64,000 nucleotides of DNA, taken from contig CM055095.1 of NCBI GenBank assembly GCA_029204225.1, forward strand, positions 74,981,798 through 75,045,797. Direction: 5' to 3'. A program made the translations under genes and the position numbers. Under the pieces are notes generated by a model, which worked only from the letters and a program-made list of their open reading frames with translations, had not been told where the DNA came from and did no database searches. The DNA comes from Diphasiastrum complanatum. Taxonomy: Eukaryota > Streptophyta > Lycopodiopsida > Lycopodiales > Lycopodiaceae. Positions 11,601-21,731 of the stretch are shown piece after piece; within the stretch, counting starts at the first letter, position 1, and each line of letters opens with the position of its first letter.

Positions 11601-14600
11601 TCTTCTTGCACACAAGAAATCCCTTATTTTCGCCCTGAAATAAGGAAAAAACCATCTGTCAACAGAGTCACATCACATAACCAACATAGCTCTAACAGCC
11701 TTGAAAAGAGTGACTAAATTATCAAATGCAAAAAGGATTGCCACTTGCCAGGCTATAACAGCCTTTAAAGGAACTAAACTATCAACTGCAAAAAGAATTA
11801 CCACTTGCCTGATATCCTTGCCATGGAAGCCGACCTCGTAGCAAAAACACTAGCGTATAACCAAGAGATTCTAAATCGTCTCTCCTACTTCCTGTGCGTC
11901 CCAAGTGTGCATGAACACTAGCATACCGAACTGTACCCCTACACTCATGAATTATTGCAGCATGTGCAAGTTAATACATTGAGGCTTCAATCTATATGTA
12001 AAAACGAACAATAAAACCTGAACTGTGTTGATTAAAATCAACCAAAACCATTCAAAGTAGTACACGAATTGACATTCCCTGTCAATCCTTCTAAGTTTCA
12101 CCTGAATACATCCGGTCTTTGATCATATTCTACATGTCCTCCATTGCTCACATCCCTCCATCTTGTTGCTGATAGCATCCAAGATATTTCAGTTTCAAAT
12201 GGACACTTTATTGACAATAAGCACAATTATTAACAGATTTCAATTTCCTTTTTACTGATAACTTTAGCAGAAAGGAAACAGTTCTCGATGTAATCGTCTA
12301 TCTCCTCGTCTATCTCCTAAGTAAAAGAACTAATCCATTACACAATCTATAGAAGTACCCACCTAAACCAAGGTCTACAAGAAAAAGCTTTTTCTCGTCC
12401 AAGGTCCCAGGTTGACCCAACAAAAAATTTTCAGGCTTAACATCTCCATGAACATACCTGCAAAAGGCTCATGCACAACCCATTACAGGAACCAATTGTT
12501 TTATCAAGTGATATTACGTAGAGGGTAGAACTGAACAAAGAAAAACCAATGAGCAATCTTAACTCTATGAAATCCATCAACAAAGTCTCAGATCATCAGC
12601 TCCATCATACATAAGCATAGAATGTATGCTACAAACGTCATCAACTCTCGTAATAGCTGTACATCATATGCAAAACAGATCCATAGTCCATGCTAATCAT
12701 CGTACATCTAAGATGTATATAACCAGAAGCTAGTATGAGCAATTTGAAAATACCCTCGAGAATGCATTTTTTCCAAGATTGAAATTGCTTCCACTGCAAT
12801 ACAAGCAACCATCTCAGTGGGCATCCTGCAAAAAACAAAGCATTTGGTTATACTCCATTGAAAGTTTTCATTAGACCAAACAACAATTCATAACTAAAAA
12901 CGAATCTTTCGTACCCTTGTCCTGATGACAAACAACAATTCATAACTAAAAACAAATCTTTCGTACCCTTGTCCTGATGAATTCCACACATCCCAAAGGC
13001 TTGGCCCCAATATGTCCATGACCTGCACTAATGGGTAAAACACCGTAAAAATACATCATTTACTTGAATATACTGCCTTTGGGACTTCAAGTTCAGAACT
13101 CTACTCATATAGCTTCTACATCAGTTTTGGAATGCTTCTAAGAAAATTACCATGACATAGTAATCTCCTTGTCGACCTTTGTAATGTACTCGAGGAACAC
13201 CATGGCTGCCACCAAGGGTGCTGCAAATTGAAATAGAAGGTGAGTGCGACATCCTTGGATGAACTACTAGTCCAAAAACGATGGTAAGCTAGTTGATTTT
13301 CATTTTTAGATTCTCACTTCTAAACATAGAAAGAAAGATGTGTATAGACAGGATAGACAAGGCATCATATTGCTTACTTGTAAACTTGCCACTCGTATGG
13401 AGCACCATTATTGCAGCCCTTACTTGTATGGTGCTCAAATTTCAATGCCACCTACACAGAATTGTGATAATAGTCAACCTTGGTCCACAAAGCAAGAAAA
13501 AAAACAACTTACACTGCAATTTATTAGAAATCTTTCAAACATAAAACCTCTTTGTTAGACAACAAAATGCCTGACAAGCTCAAAGCTTGTTCTTTCTTCG
13601 AGGCTATCTATCCATATAGTATCAAGTGGCCCACTTCAAGTTTCACAGCATCTGGAGTGTCATCTGTAGTTCTATCAAAGAATCTGTAGGGAATTCTTAT
13701 ATGAACTATTGTCATAAGTATGGCACCAGCTAATTTCTGAGATAAATGTATAAATACCTCTAAAGCTTGAGGACCAGTTCTCTCAGTCCCACCACATATC
13801 CGTCGACCCACATAAACCTGCCCAAAACCACCTTTGCCAAGCTTTCTCTCAACCTTATAAACAGGAGATGCTCCAACTTGTACCTGCGACAAAAAAAGCA
13901 TCACCAGTCACTTCATCATTATTATTTAGGTCATTCCCCCGGATGCAATAAAATTTTGCCATTGAGATAAATGCCATTCATATATCCCTTTCTGATGAAC
14001 AAAAAAGTAACCACTTCAACAGAAAAAGAGAACTGCAAACATCAATAACCAGTCTATGCATATGATCAATTGCCACTGGAGATACTAGAAAAGTGTAAAG
14101 TTGAGAACAGGGTCACAAAAAACGCTACCCTCTCCGGAAGGGGAGATGCCCCTTCATCATCTGCACCGGGCACTTTCTCACCACTTCTGCCTGCACTTTC
14201 TTCGTCCATCTTATCCTCCTCTGCGTCTCCGCCTTCCCTGGCCTGCTCCAAATTTGCAGCTCCTTCAACTCTAAGCTCAAGATCAAGTGGTGACTGCCTC
14301 GAAGGCTGCAACCCTGACACTACTTTGTTAGCAAGACCAGGGCTGCGCTGCTGATTTCTTGGGGACGCCCTCACCTGTGCAACTGGCCTGTCAATTCTGG
14401 TTTGTCTGGTTATCCTGCCGCTTCCAACAAACCTTGCCGCAGGCTCCACCACAGCTTCCTTCGCCACTGCCCCCCTTGTTCTTGCACGCGGGGTTTGCTT
14501 TGGCACCCCAGATCCGGCTTTCTTCCTGCTAGCCCTCTTTGTGCCTATCACCTTATCGTCCGCAGGAACTAAAGCCGCAGCAGATGGAAAGGAGCGACGG

Positions 14601-14629
14601 GGCCGTGCTCCACTACGCAGTTCTGGCAT
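8326..14629 (-). CDS. MUT9-like / EL1-like casein kinase 1 family Ser/Thr kinase
   Basis: Sixteen coding exons (plus coordinates): 14129-14629, 13758-13883, 13378-13451, 13151-13220, 12967-13022, 12754-12825, 12363-12457, 12102-12168, 11809-11938, 11416-11634, 10759-10889, 9753-9927, 9463-9553, 9194-9351, 8684-8872, 8326-8385. Phases join without a break: 2214 nt, 737 aa. The plant-specific MLK/EL1 kinases (rice HD16/EL1 relatives) are nuclear kinases reported to phosphorylate histone H3 and hormone, light and flowering regulators. Seen: start [12 protein letters not shown], basic N-terminus, glycine loop [12 protein letters not shown] (about 182-193), lysine in VALK (213), HGDVKPEN (303-310, Asp305), DLG (328-330), a basic PKKKIR patch near 488-493, then the long conserved C-terminal region ending [18 protein letters not shown] for HRD is normal in this family. 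Length is close to the usual 690-710 aa. I chose this ATG because the family's MPxLRSG start follows directly. Odd points (GC donor, duplicated donor, microsatellite at a donor) are listed separately. Likely functional. Confidence 0.95.
8625..8682. repeat. (GA)29 microsatellite at the 5' splice site of kinase intron 15
   Basis: On the coding (minus) strand the intron between exons 15 and 16 begins GT directly followed by CT repeats, so the dinucleotide tract starts within the donor itself. Exon 15 ends at 8684. Confidence 0.95.
11635..11808 (-). other. GC-AG intron 9 of the kinase gene
   Basis: Exon 9 ends TATCAG at 11809 and the intron starts GCAAGT. Exon 10 begins GGCGAA after an AG at 11635. 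Only this GC donor keeps the frame and gives the family sequence WQGYQ followed by GENKG; the nearest GT would add four bases and shift the frame. CAG|GCAAGT is the usual strong form of a GC donor. Confidence 0.85.
12877..12980. repeat. 52-bp tandem duplication across a splice donor of the kinase gene
   Basis: Two copies (12877-12928 and 12929-12980) differ at one base. The right copy holds the last 14 nt of exon 5 and its donor. The left copy repeats both inside the intron, giving a second identical donor 52 nt further downstream on the coding strand. Confidence 0.95.
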
Positions 14630-14965
14630 CCTTCACCCATACAATCTTCCCCGCCACGCAAAACCCTCCACACTTTCCCACTATTCTAATCAGATCTACG
14701 CACATATCTCAACGCCAACTCACTTATCTGCGCCCGTTATCCCACACCTACTAAATCAATCACCGCACCGATCCCTCGGATCCACAAAGCATCACTCACT
14801 GCACTTGGGAAGTCGCTCCATACATCATCCCGCATTTGCGATCCATAACCCTAATGCCCAATCACCGCCACATCCTTTGAAGCAGAGCGCAAGCAAAGCA
14901 AGAGCAATGCGGCATATGCCTATGTCTGATGACGACGAGGATGATGATGACGACCGAGGTGAGGT

Positions 14966-14976
14966 GGTATTTATAG
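14966..14976 (-). promoter_or_regulatory. TATA box of the kinase gene
   Basis: The minus strand reads CTATAAATACC, a good plant TATA box. It lies about 340 bp upstream of the start codon at 14629, so transcription would start near 14.94 kb with a leader of about 300 nt. A CTT-rich (GA-rich on the plus strand) stretch lies upstream at about 15.00-15.05 kb. Confidence 0.6.
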
Positions 14977-15059
14977 GGAGCGGAGCGAAGGAGGGAGGGA
15001 TGGAGAAGTTAGGGATGAGGGATAGAAGAAGAAGAAAAGGGAAGATAGACAGATAGAAA

Positions 15060-15759
15060 CGGAAAGCAAGGCACAGGAAAAAGGAAACGCAAGGAACCTT
15101 AAAGGATAAAAGAAAGAAAGCCTGCCTATCTGTATCTACTGCCGCCCTTTCATTGTGCGCGACTGACTGCGCGGTAAACTGCTTCCTTCAGGTCACGCGC
15201 TTTCCCAAAGGTTGCACGCATAGTTACTTGCTTGCACTTTAATCATTCTATTTGCAAAATCTCCCATGTAACATAAATCCTTGCTCTCAACAACCTACCT
15301 ATTCAAGGTCACGTCACACACACACACACTGAGGCCACATCACACACACAAAGTTCTTGGCCCTCGATAGTTGAAGCTTTCGTAGTGTATGAAACCTTGC
15401 TGGCTTGCATCCAACGTCGTTTTGAGAGTTTTACGGAGGCTTATGCACAAAATCAATGTTTGAATCAAGCTAGATCAAGTTCTTCTCAAGAAAGCCCATA
15501 ATAGTGAGTTCTAACCTTTTCCCCATCACTCAATTTTGGTGTCCACCGCCTCAAAGGAACTTGAAACACTCAATCTCTATTTTTCCAAACTTTGTGGAGG
15601 AATTTTGGTCTCTGTTCTAGGTTGGCGGCAAGTAGCCAAATTGAATCCATTTTTGCACTAAATCTCAACTTCGATGCATAGCTCTTGATTTAAATTATAC
15701 ATTGGTGTTAGTTCAACTCAGCTTCCATGCAGAGTTTTCATTAGAGTATTGCTACTCGT
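15060..15759. other. Intergenic stretch upstream of the kinase gene; short CA repeats
   Basis: No gene recognised. Two short (CA)n runs lie at about 15315-15350. The right part may already belong to the LTR that ends near 16205, but I cannot find its left border. Confidence 0.4.
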
Positions 15760-16205
15760 GCTTACTGCTTACAAGCGAAGGTGCATCAGACAGAGTTTTC
15801 AGTTACTCAGAGATAACTTAGAGTACGTGGTTTCTATCTACAATTGTCTTGTGCTCGTCATCATCTGATTTGTACATGTTACATATTGAATCAAACTACT
15901 CTTGTTATTGCGTTCAATATTATGTCATTATGTATGCATCTCTGTGATTGTTTATAATTGATAATCTCATATTGTTTTTGTCTAATAATTTAATACTTTA
16001 TTGTTTGGATACGAAATCACTTTAGTAATAACAATTTCAAAGTTAGTTGCTAAAAGATTGAACGCGACTTCTGTCATTATGTTTTGTTCAATATTGATAG
16101 GCGTAGTCATGCATTAGAAAAGAAGATTTTTATTCCGCTGCGCTCGATAAGTCGTTGCAGTCTTCAACTTGTCGGACCGACTGACTTCACCTCAAGCTTT
16201 CCAAC
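15760..16205 (+). repeat. Copia 5' LTR, right part (left border not found)
   Basis: This sequence ends just before a copia-type primer binding site at 16207. A phrase around 15842-15896 (attgtcttgtgctcgtcat, then a gap, then attgaatcaa) also occurs, with changes, at about 37504-37563 in a second LTR-like stretch. Both lie next to copia protein remnants on the plus strand, so they look like related LTRs. The 5' limit given here is a minimum. Confidence 0.55.
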
Positions 16206-16206
16206 T

Positions 16207-16218
16207 TGGTATCAGAGC
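16207..16218 (+). other. Primer binding site (initiator tRNA-Met type)
   Basis: TGGTATCAGAGC, the standard Ty1/copia primer binding site complementary to the 3' end of initiator tRNA-Met. It lies between the LTR and the gag start at 16449. Confidence 0.85.
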
Positions 16219-16448
16219 ATATTATCTAGCATGGAATTATAGCTCATTGCCTACAAGATATCAGAGCGATCTGTTATATCATAGCTCTAATACTTGATAT
16301 TTTTTGCGATATCATTAGATACTTTTTATAGTAACATAATCTTCAATCCGTGGTATCAAATTTCAGTATCAAATAATTGATTTTCAATTGTAGTGCAGCT
16401 CGACATCACTCTTAACATCATCGATTTATCGATAGACTAAAGTTCAAG

Positions 16449-17575
16449 ATGGATTCTCAAAGTAAAGCCGATCTTATCGCAGACAAGTTGAATGGATCCA
16501 ATTACTATATGTGGAAATTTAAGATGAAACATTAGAGGAGTTCTAAATCCAAAAAAAGACACTTTGTAAAGATTCCTTTTATATTTTTTCTCAATTTTTT
16601 CTTACACATAGACCAATCAAAACACTCAAATTTGAAATCTTCGTAACGTAACTTTTTGAGTCCATATTTTGATTCCACACTAAAAATGGCATAACTTTTT
16701 TAGTGGTAAGTCTAAATTTAGCGGAGTTTGGTGCATTGGAAAGCGCTCAACAAGGTCTTTTCAATGATATGTTAGATGACATACTTTTGAGCTACGATTA
16801 AAAAGTTATGGCAAGTCAAAAGTATTAGTGTTATAATATTTTAATAATATAAACTACATCTTGCACGAATTCTTAAAGGGTCTTTTTGGAACTCAAAACT
16901 CCTCTAATGACCTTGCTAATCGCCAACGAGTCGTGGGATGTTGTCACAGGTATCAAAGTGAAGCTTGAAGACGACACAACCGACTCAAAGTGGAAGTCGA
17001 AGGATGATAAAGCTTTTGCGCTTATTATTCTCAATATATCAGACACTCAGATTGGCCACATGTCTGAAGCTCAAACTTCGAAAAAAAGTATGGGACATCC
17101 TGAGCTCACTATATGATGTGAGAGACGTAACTTCTAAGTTACATCTACGAAAAATATTCTTCACCCTCAAGATGTCGAATGGTGATTCACTTCATAATCA
17201 TGTTAAATGTTTAAGAAATTTGCAACAGATGGCCATTGTCGAATCTCGATCATAGACGATCAAGACGCAATCACGACATTGCTTTCAAGCTTGTCCTCTA
17301 CATACGAGAACTGGATGATGATCATATTGACACACTCAAATTTAACTCTTACCAGAGTTATCACTATGTTGCTGCAAGAAGATAATCGAAGAAGTCAAGA
17401 CGCTTTGTCTACTTCATCATCTCATGCTCTATATGTCAACAAAGGCTCAAAATGACAGAAGCAGAAAAGCTCTAAGCAGTCTATATCAGATCGGAAACCG
17501 ACACAAAGTCAAGAACAATTATCAAATCCACAATCGAAGAAAAAGATGTTCATTAAGCGACAATTAGGCTTTGTG
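16449..17575 (+). pseudogene. Ty1/copia gag, split by a small inserted element
   Basis: Gag starts at ATG 16449 (MDSQSKADLIADKLNGSNYY, then MWKFKMK), is cut at about 16530, and resumes after 16909 in the frame reading TLLIANESWDVVTG, followed by KAFALIILNISDTQIGHM, a frameshift near 17090, and the rest of the UBN2-type capsid (YENWMMIILTH) to about 17455. A Lys/Gln-rich tail runs to about 17575. No zinc knuckle, protease or polymerase follows. The 380-bp insert at 16530-16909, frameshifts and stops make it a pseudogene. With the LTR and primer binding site upstream it is the 5' end of a truncated plus-strand element. Confidence 0.8.
16530..16909. mobile_element. MITE-like terminal-inverted-repeat element, 380 bp
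   Basis: Perfect 13-bp inverted ends, CATTAGAGGAGTT at 16530-16542 and its reverse complement at 16897-16909, continue as a weaker match for about 45 bp. A second inverted pair lies inside (catAACttttttagt-type phrase near 16690 and its counterpart near 16800). It interrupts a copia gag frame, which proves insertion. It codes for nothing. If the outermost CAT/ATG are target bases, the flanking TA on each side would fit a Tc1/mariner-type TA duplication; this is not certain. Confidence 0.75.
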
Positions 17576-18764
17576 TGCAGCTTTATAAGAGAGACACCGC
17601 CTCATTTGTAAACACACAGAGGTCAGATTTCTCTATCAATAAGAGAAGAGAGAGAGCTAGTTTTCCCTTAAGCTTGAGCATTCCTTTTCTTCTCTATGTC
17701 TGTTATAGTTGCACTTCTCATCCATTGAGCGAACACATTATGAGTTTATTTGTAACTGATTAGATGCGCATCTGTCTACGACATCTGTCTATGACACACC
17801 CTTCACTCTGTACTTAATTCCAGATTTTATAACGTGGATTTACAGGCAACAACTGAGAGCGACAATTCTAACTAATGTGTGCAGGGAATCAACCGAAGCC
17901 TAAAAGCATAACTCTAAACAAAACCTCCTTTATTTCTGAATGAGCTAAAGAATTTAATTGTCGTTCGGCTCTGTTTGCTTTCTGCGATAAGAACTAATTC
18001 CTTGTGCTTGTTAAGAGGAATCAATTGCCAAATTGATTCGTTGTGAGGGATCTTTTTGTTAGTCGCTATCAAATTAAGTTGCTTACTGTTATCCTAAGAA
18101 CTTGGAAGATAATGTATCATCTACTCCTTCAAACCTTGACCAAATAGTTTCATGTTGGTGTTTCTGGGAGCCAATCTACTCAATATCTTTGGATAACCAA
18201 ATTTGTCATTGTAGTATTCTATTCTGAATATCTCCATCACCTTTGTACACTTATCATCCGAAAGAGGAGATTTCTCTCTCTTGGAAAACGATAAAACCCT
18301 TTATACTACATAATTCACTGATTTTGTAAAAATCTATAATGACTAGGCTATCACAGAAGGCTTATCATGAGCATTTGGATAGACTAGGCAATCAATCAAC
18401 CACGCCATATTTGCAATACCAAATCAACAATGCCTTTGGGAGCAATTGTGCTAGTCTACGAGGATCAATATCGACAAAAATTATCATGTGGTCCTCCTAA
18501 TAAATGGTGTCGAATACCCATTTGTCGATTAACAAAGTTATCTAGAATGGCCACCAAACCCCTATGGTATTATTAAAAATATGGCAAGTCCATGTTCTTG
18601 TTGATCACCATCATCCAATAAAGCCTCAGGTTTTACGTAAACGATCTCTTATCCATGCTTTTTCTAAAGCAACTCATCACCAGCAATAAACGTGTCGACA
18701 GCTCTCTTCCACGACAAACGCAAGCAGGTGATGTGGAACCGACACCTCTTTAGGTGAAGGATCA
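17576..18764. other. No gene recognised; possible LTR debris
   Basis: A TATA-like 'tttataaga' near 17581 followed by a GA-rich leader and 'caataa' near 17636 resembles LTR promoter and R regions, but no matching partner repeat was found. From about 18.1 to 18.75 kb short frames on both strands give no recognisable domain. The bases just before 18765 (ggtgaaggatca) are purine-rich, as expected of a polypurine tract. Confidence 0.35.
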
Positions 18765-19237
18765 TGTTGGGGCTTAGTGGGTCCCGCCACTAAAACTACT
18801 GTTGGCCAAGCCTTATCAAGTGGGCCCGCCACAGTACACCCCGTATAGTTAGAATAATAAGTGCAAGTTCACTGGCATCCTACGTGTATAAGCCCAACCC
18901 AATGAACACATTGCTAGTTAGTTCAAGTTGTTTCTTAGATACTTAGGCCCTAGGTGTAAATAAATAATGTAGAGGCCCAAAGTTACAAATTCAAGTTGCA
19001 AGTAAGGAATCTAACTTGGTCAAAGTTGGACTCACATGATTCATGTGGCTTCCTTTGTGTTTTTTTAGTACCATTAGATTGAGTTTGTATTTATTTGAAG
19101 GGCTTAGATCAAAATCCTTGCCATTTAAGTGTGGCCAATCAAAATGAACGAGACTCACCTTTCAAATCTATAAAAGAGAGCCATTCTTTTGTATTGTATC
19201 TTCTATTCTATTTCTAATAAAACTCTACCGGTTTCAC

Positions 19238-19294
<57 letters not shown>

Positions 19295-19359
19295 TCTTGT
19301 GTTATGCAGGCGAGATTGTCGCTCCTAGCGATTATCCCCATACTACACAGGACACAACA
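18765..19359 (+). repeat. Candidate solo or 3' LTR
   Basis: It begins TGTTGGGGC after a purine-rich tract and ends ACACAACA, so it has TG...CA ends. Inside are a CCAAT motif (about 19131), a TATA box (ctataaaagag, about 19168), an AATAAA-like signal (about 19216) and a CT tract just after it. This order is normal for an LTR. No second copy was found and no clear target duplication, so the borders are provisional. Confidence 0.45.
19241..19292. repeat. (CT)26 microsatellite
   Basis: Uninterrupted TC dinucleotides just downstream of a TATA box and AATAAA-like signal inside a candidate LTR. Confidence 0.95.
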
Positions 19360-21731
19360 CATGCATCAAAACTCACCAAAATTCAACAAGTAGAGAAGGA
19401 AATCGGCCTACTACAAGTGTTTTGACTTAAATTGAGCTTTGGATTACAAATATCCCTTTTCTACTCTTAAAAATGCTTGATTTTGACAAGGAATCACTCT
19501 AGCAAACTCTAGAATTGATGGCGCTTCCAAATCACTCACTAGAATTGGCTCTTCCAAATATAGCCTGCAATAAAGTTTTTATACCATGTGAAAAATCAGA
19601 TCACAAAGATCTATATATGCCCTTTGATCTTTAGCTAATCAGCCTATAGCTTTCAATGCAAAAGGAAAGCTGGTCCAGCTTTAAGTTGTTGTCAATCTCA
19701 CATGTTTGTACAACATCCAGCTTATACAACTTTCAATCTGCACCATTTTGCAACAAAAAAAAATCTTCATACAAAAAACCCAACAGTGAAACTATTTTTA
19801 CTTAATGACTCTTGTATGTGTCATACCTTCAGATATCTGTACAGCTATGTACAATAAGTAACAGAAAGATGACAGCAGCTCGCTCCAAATCTGCTCACTC
19901 TGACAAGAAGTTTGCTTTCTTCTTAACTAGCCTATGATGCCACTTTACAACCATTGACCACAAAATCAAGGTTTGGTGCTCAAGTCTCTAAAAGAAGCTT
20001 GAACTTTGTGTGGTGACAATACAACATAATCAGGTAGTACCCTGCTTGGTGAAACCTTGGCCCCGTCTCAGCTGCATCCAAGAGGCAGCCTTAGTGGTAA
20101 CAAGAAAGTCATTAAAATTAAAGTTCTTGATACAATTAAACATTTGGAAAGCAGGTCAGGGTGACAATAAATAAAGGCAATCATATTTAAAAACAAAAGC
20201 GTGGGAAAAAGTACCCTTCACAAAGAATTGCAGAACTATAACATGTCATTTCTACAGGTCCATGAATTTACTGGTACATTTGTGTTAGCAGATACTGCCT
20301 ATTCATATGCCATGAATCAGAACAGGGGTGACCTTAGCTGTAAAAGAACATCATGAGAAGCTGTAAGAGATCAGCCTGAGATCAAGGAATCTTTCGCCTT
20401 GATGGGGTTCAGAAGTCTTTAAAATAAAATAATACACAAAAAATTCCTGCAATTGAAAAATTTCAGAGCACCAATCATCAACGCTGGCATCGCTTATCAT
20501 TGATAGTCAATAACCTTTACATATAAAAAAACATTCATGTGCTAGGAGATGGCTTCTGGACTCGGACATTCGTTCATTCGTTTAGATGGACCTAAATAAT
20601 AATTGGCCATATAGCAGCCATTCGATTTGTAAAATGTGCTTAAAACAATTTAAGGATTGATTCTTCTTTCTAAGATATGATGCTTTACAAGTTGCAAGGG
20701 TATCAATGTCCTGTCTGCACAGAACATGTCAACTGCAACAAGCATGTCCATGCTCTCTGAAGCCCACAAAAATAGCAGCGTCAAACACCATCAATTTCCA
20801 AGTTTTATTCAGACTATTGTGCTTTGATAAATGACTACTGCAATGACATCGGTTCAATCAAAAAGCTCCTGGAGAATTTTTTAAAAATGTCATTTTACTA
20901 ACTAAAAAATATGAGTCACAATCCAACTTGCAATTTTTGCAACCAAAAAAATTACACTAGGCTGTGGATGTGATTAGGAAGGAGTTTTAAAGCACAGAGT
21001 TCTAGAACACTTCATAGAAAGTTCCGGTAACATTACCAGCATTCATCTAACACGACCTCATAGAAAGCTCCAGTGAGAATATTAGCAGTCTCCTAACTTT
21101 CATGAATAGAAACCCTAGCAGACTATTGCTGAATTTTCATTGCAGCATGTAATTACCTATTGCAAAAGGCTGCAACCACATCGACTCACAGGAGGGTCCA
21201 AGTCCTTAAATGTGGACTCTCGAATTGAAAGAACTTCTACTTACCTTTTGTTCAGAGTTACTACAGATTTAAAACATTTGACCATTTTAATAGGTGAGAT
21301 TGCTTTTGAGTCTGAAGGTTTTTGAAGTACAGCAAATGAATCACCAACTATAGCAGCAGTAAGCTTTCTAAAACCAACAAAGCTATTCAAACTTTTTGAA
21401 AGATTTTTACAAGTCAATCTAATAGCTTTCTTAAACTCAAAATTTTGAAAAATAATTGACGGCCACACATTGGTTCACCCCACAAAAATGTAATTGCTCA
21501 CATAATCTAAAGTTCCAGCCACAAAAACAAAGGGAATTCGCACTTCAAAATTCATGTTTTTCAGAAATGACCGGAGATGAGAGATTTCTGAGAAAAAATC
21601 AAACAGCACAAATTGCATTAAAAGCTCAAAAATCTGATCAACTATAAGAGAATGTCGGCTCAAGCCATTCAATAAGTGTCCCGGCAACCAAAACCTCACT
21701 ACACATAGCTAGTCACAATGTACAAAATCAA
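19360..21731. other. Intergenic stretch downstream of the TAF15-like gene
   Basis: No gene or element protein recognised on either strand. The right part (about 21.5-21.73 kb) should hold the 3' untranslated region of the minus-strand TAF15-like gene. Frames of 60-75 codons here are stop-limited noise in AT-rich DNA. Confidence 0.45.

Noticed and set aside
14541-15056. 171-codon plus-strand frame
   Set aside because: It is antisense to exon 1, the leader and the promoter of the kinase gene, and has a low-complexity His/Ser/Asp composition.
16255-16268. Second TATCAGAGC as another primer binding site
   Set aside because: It lacks the TGG start and no LTR end lies next to it; probably a local duplication.
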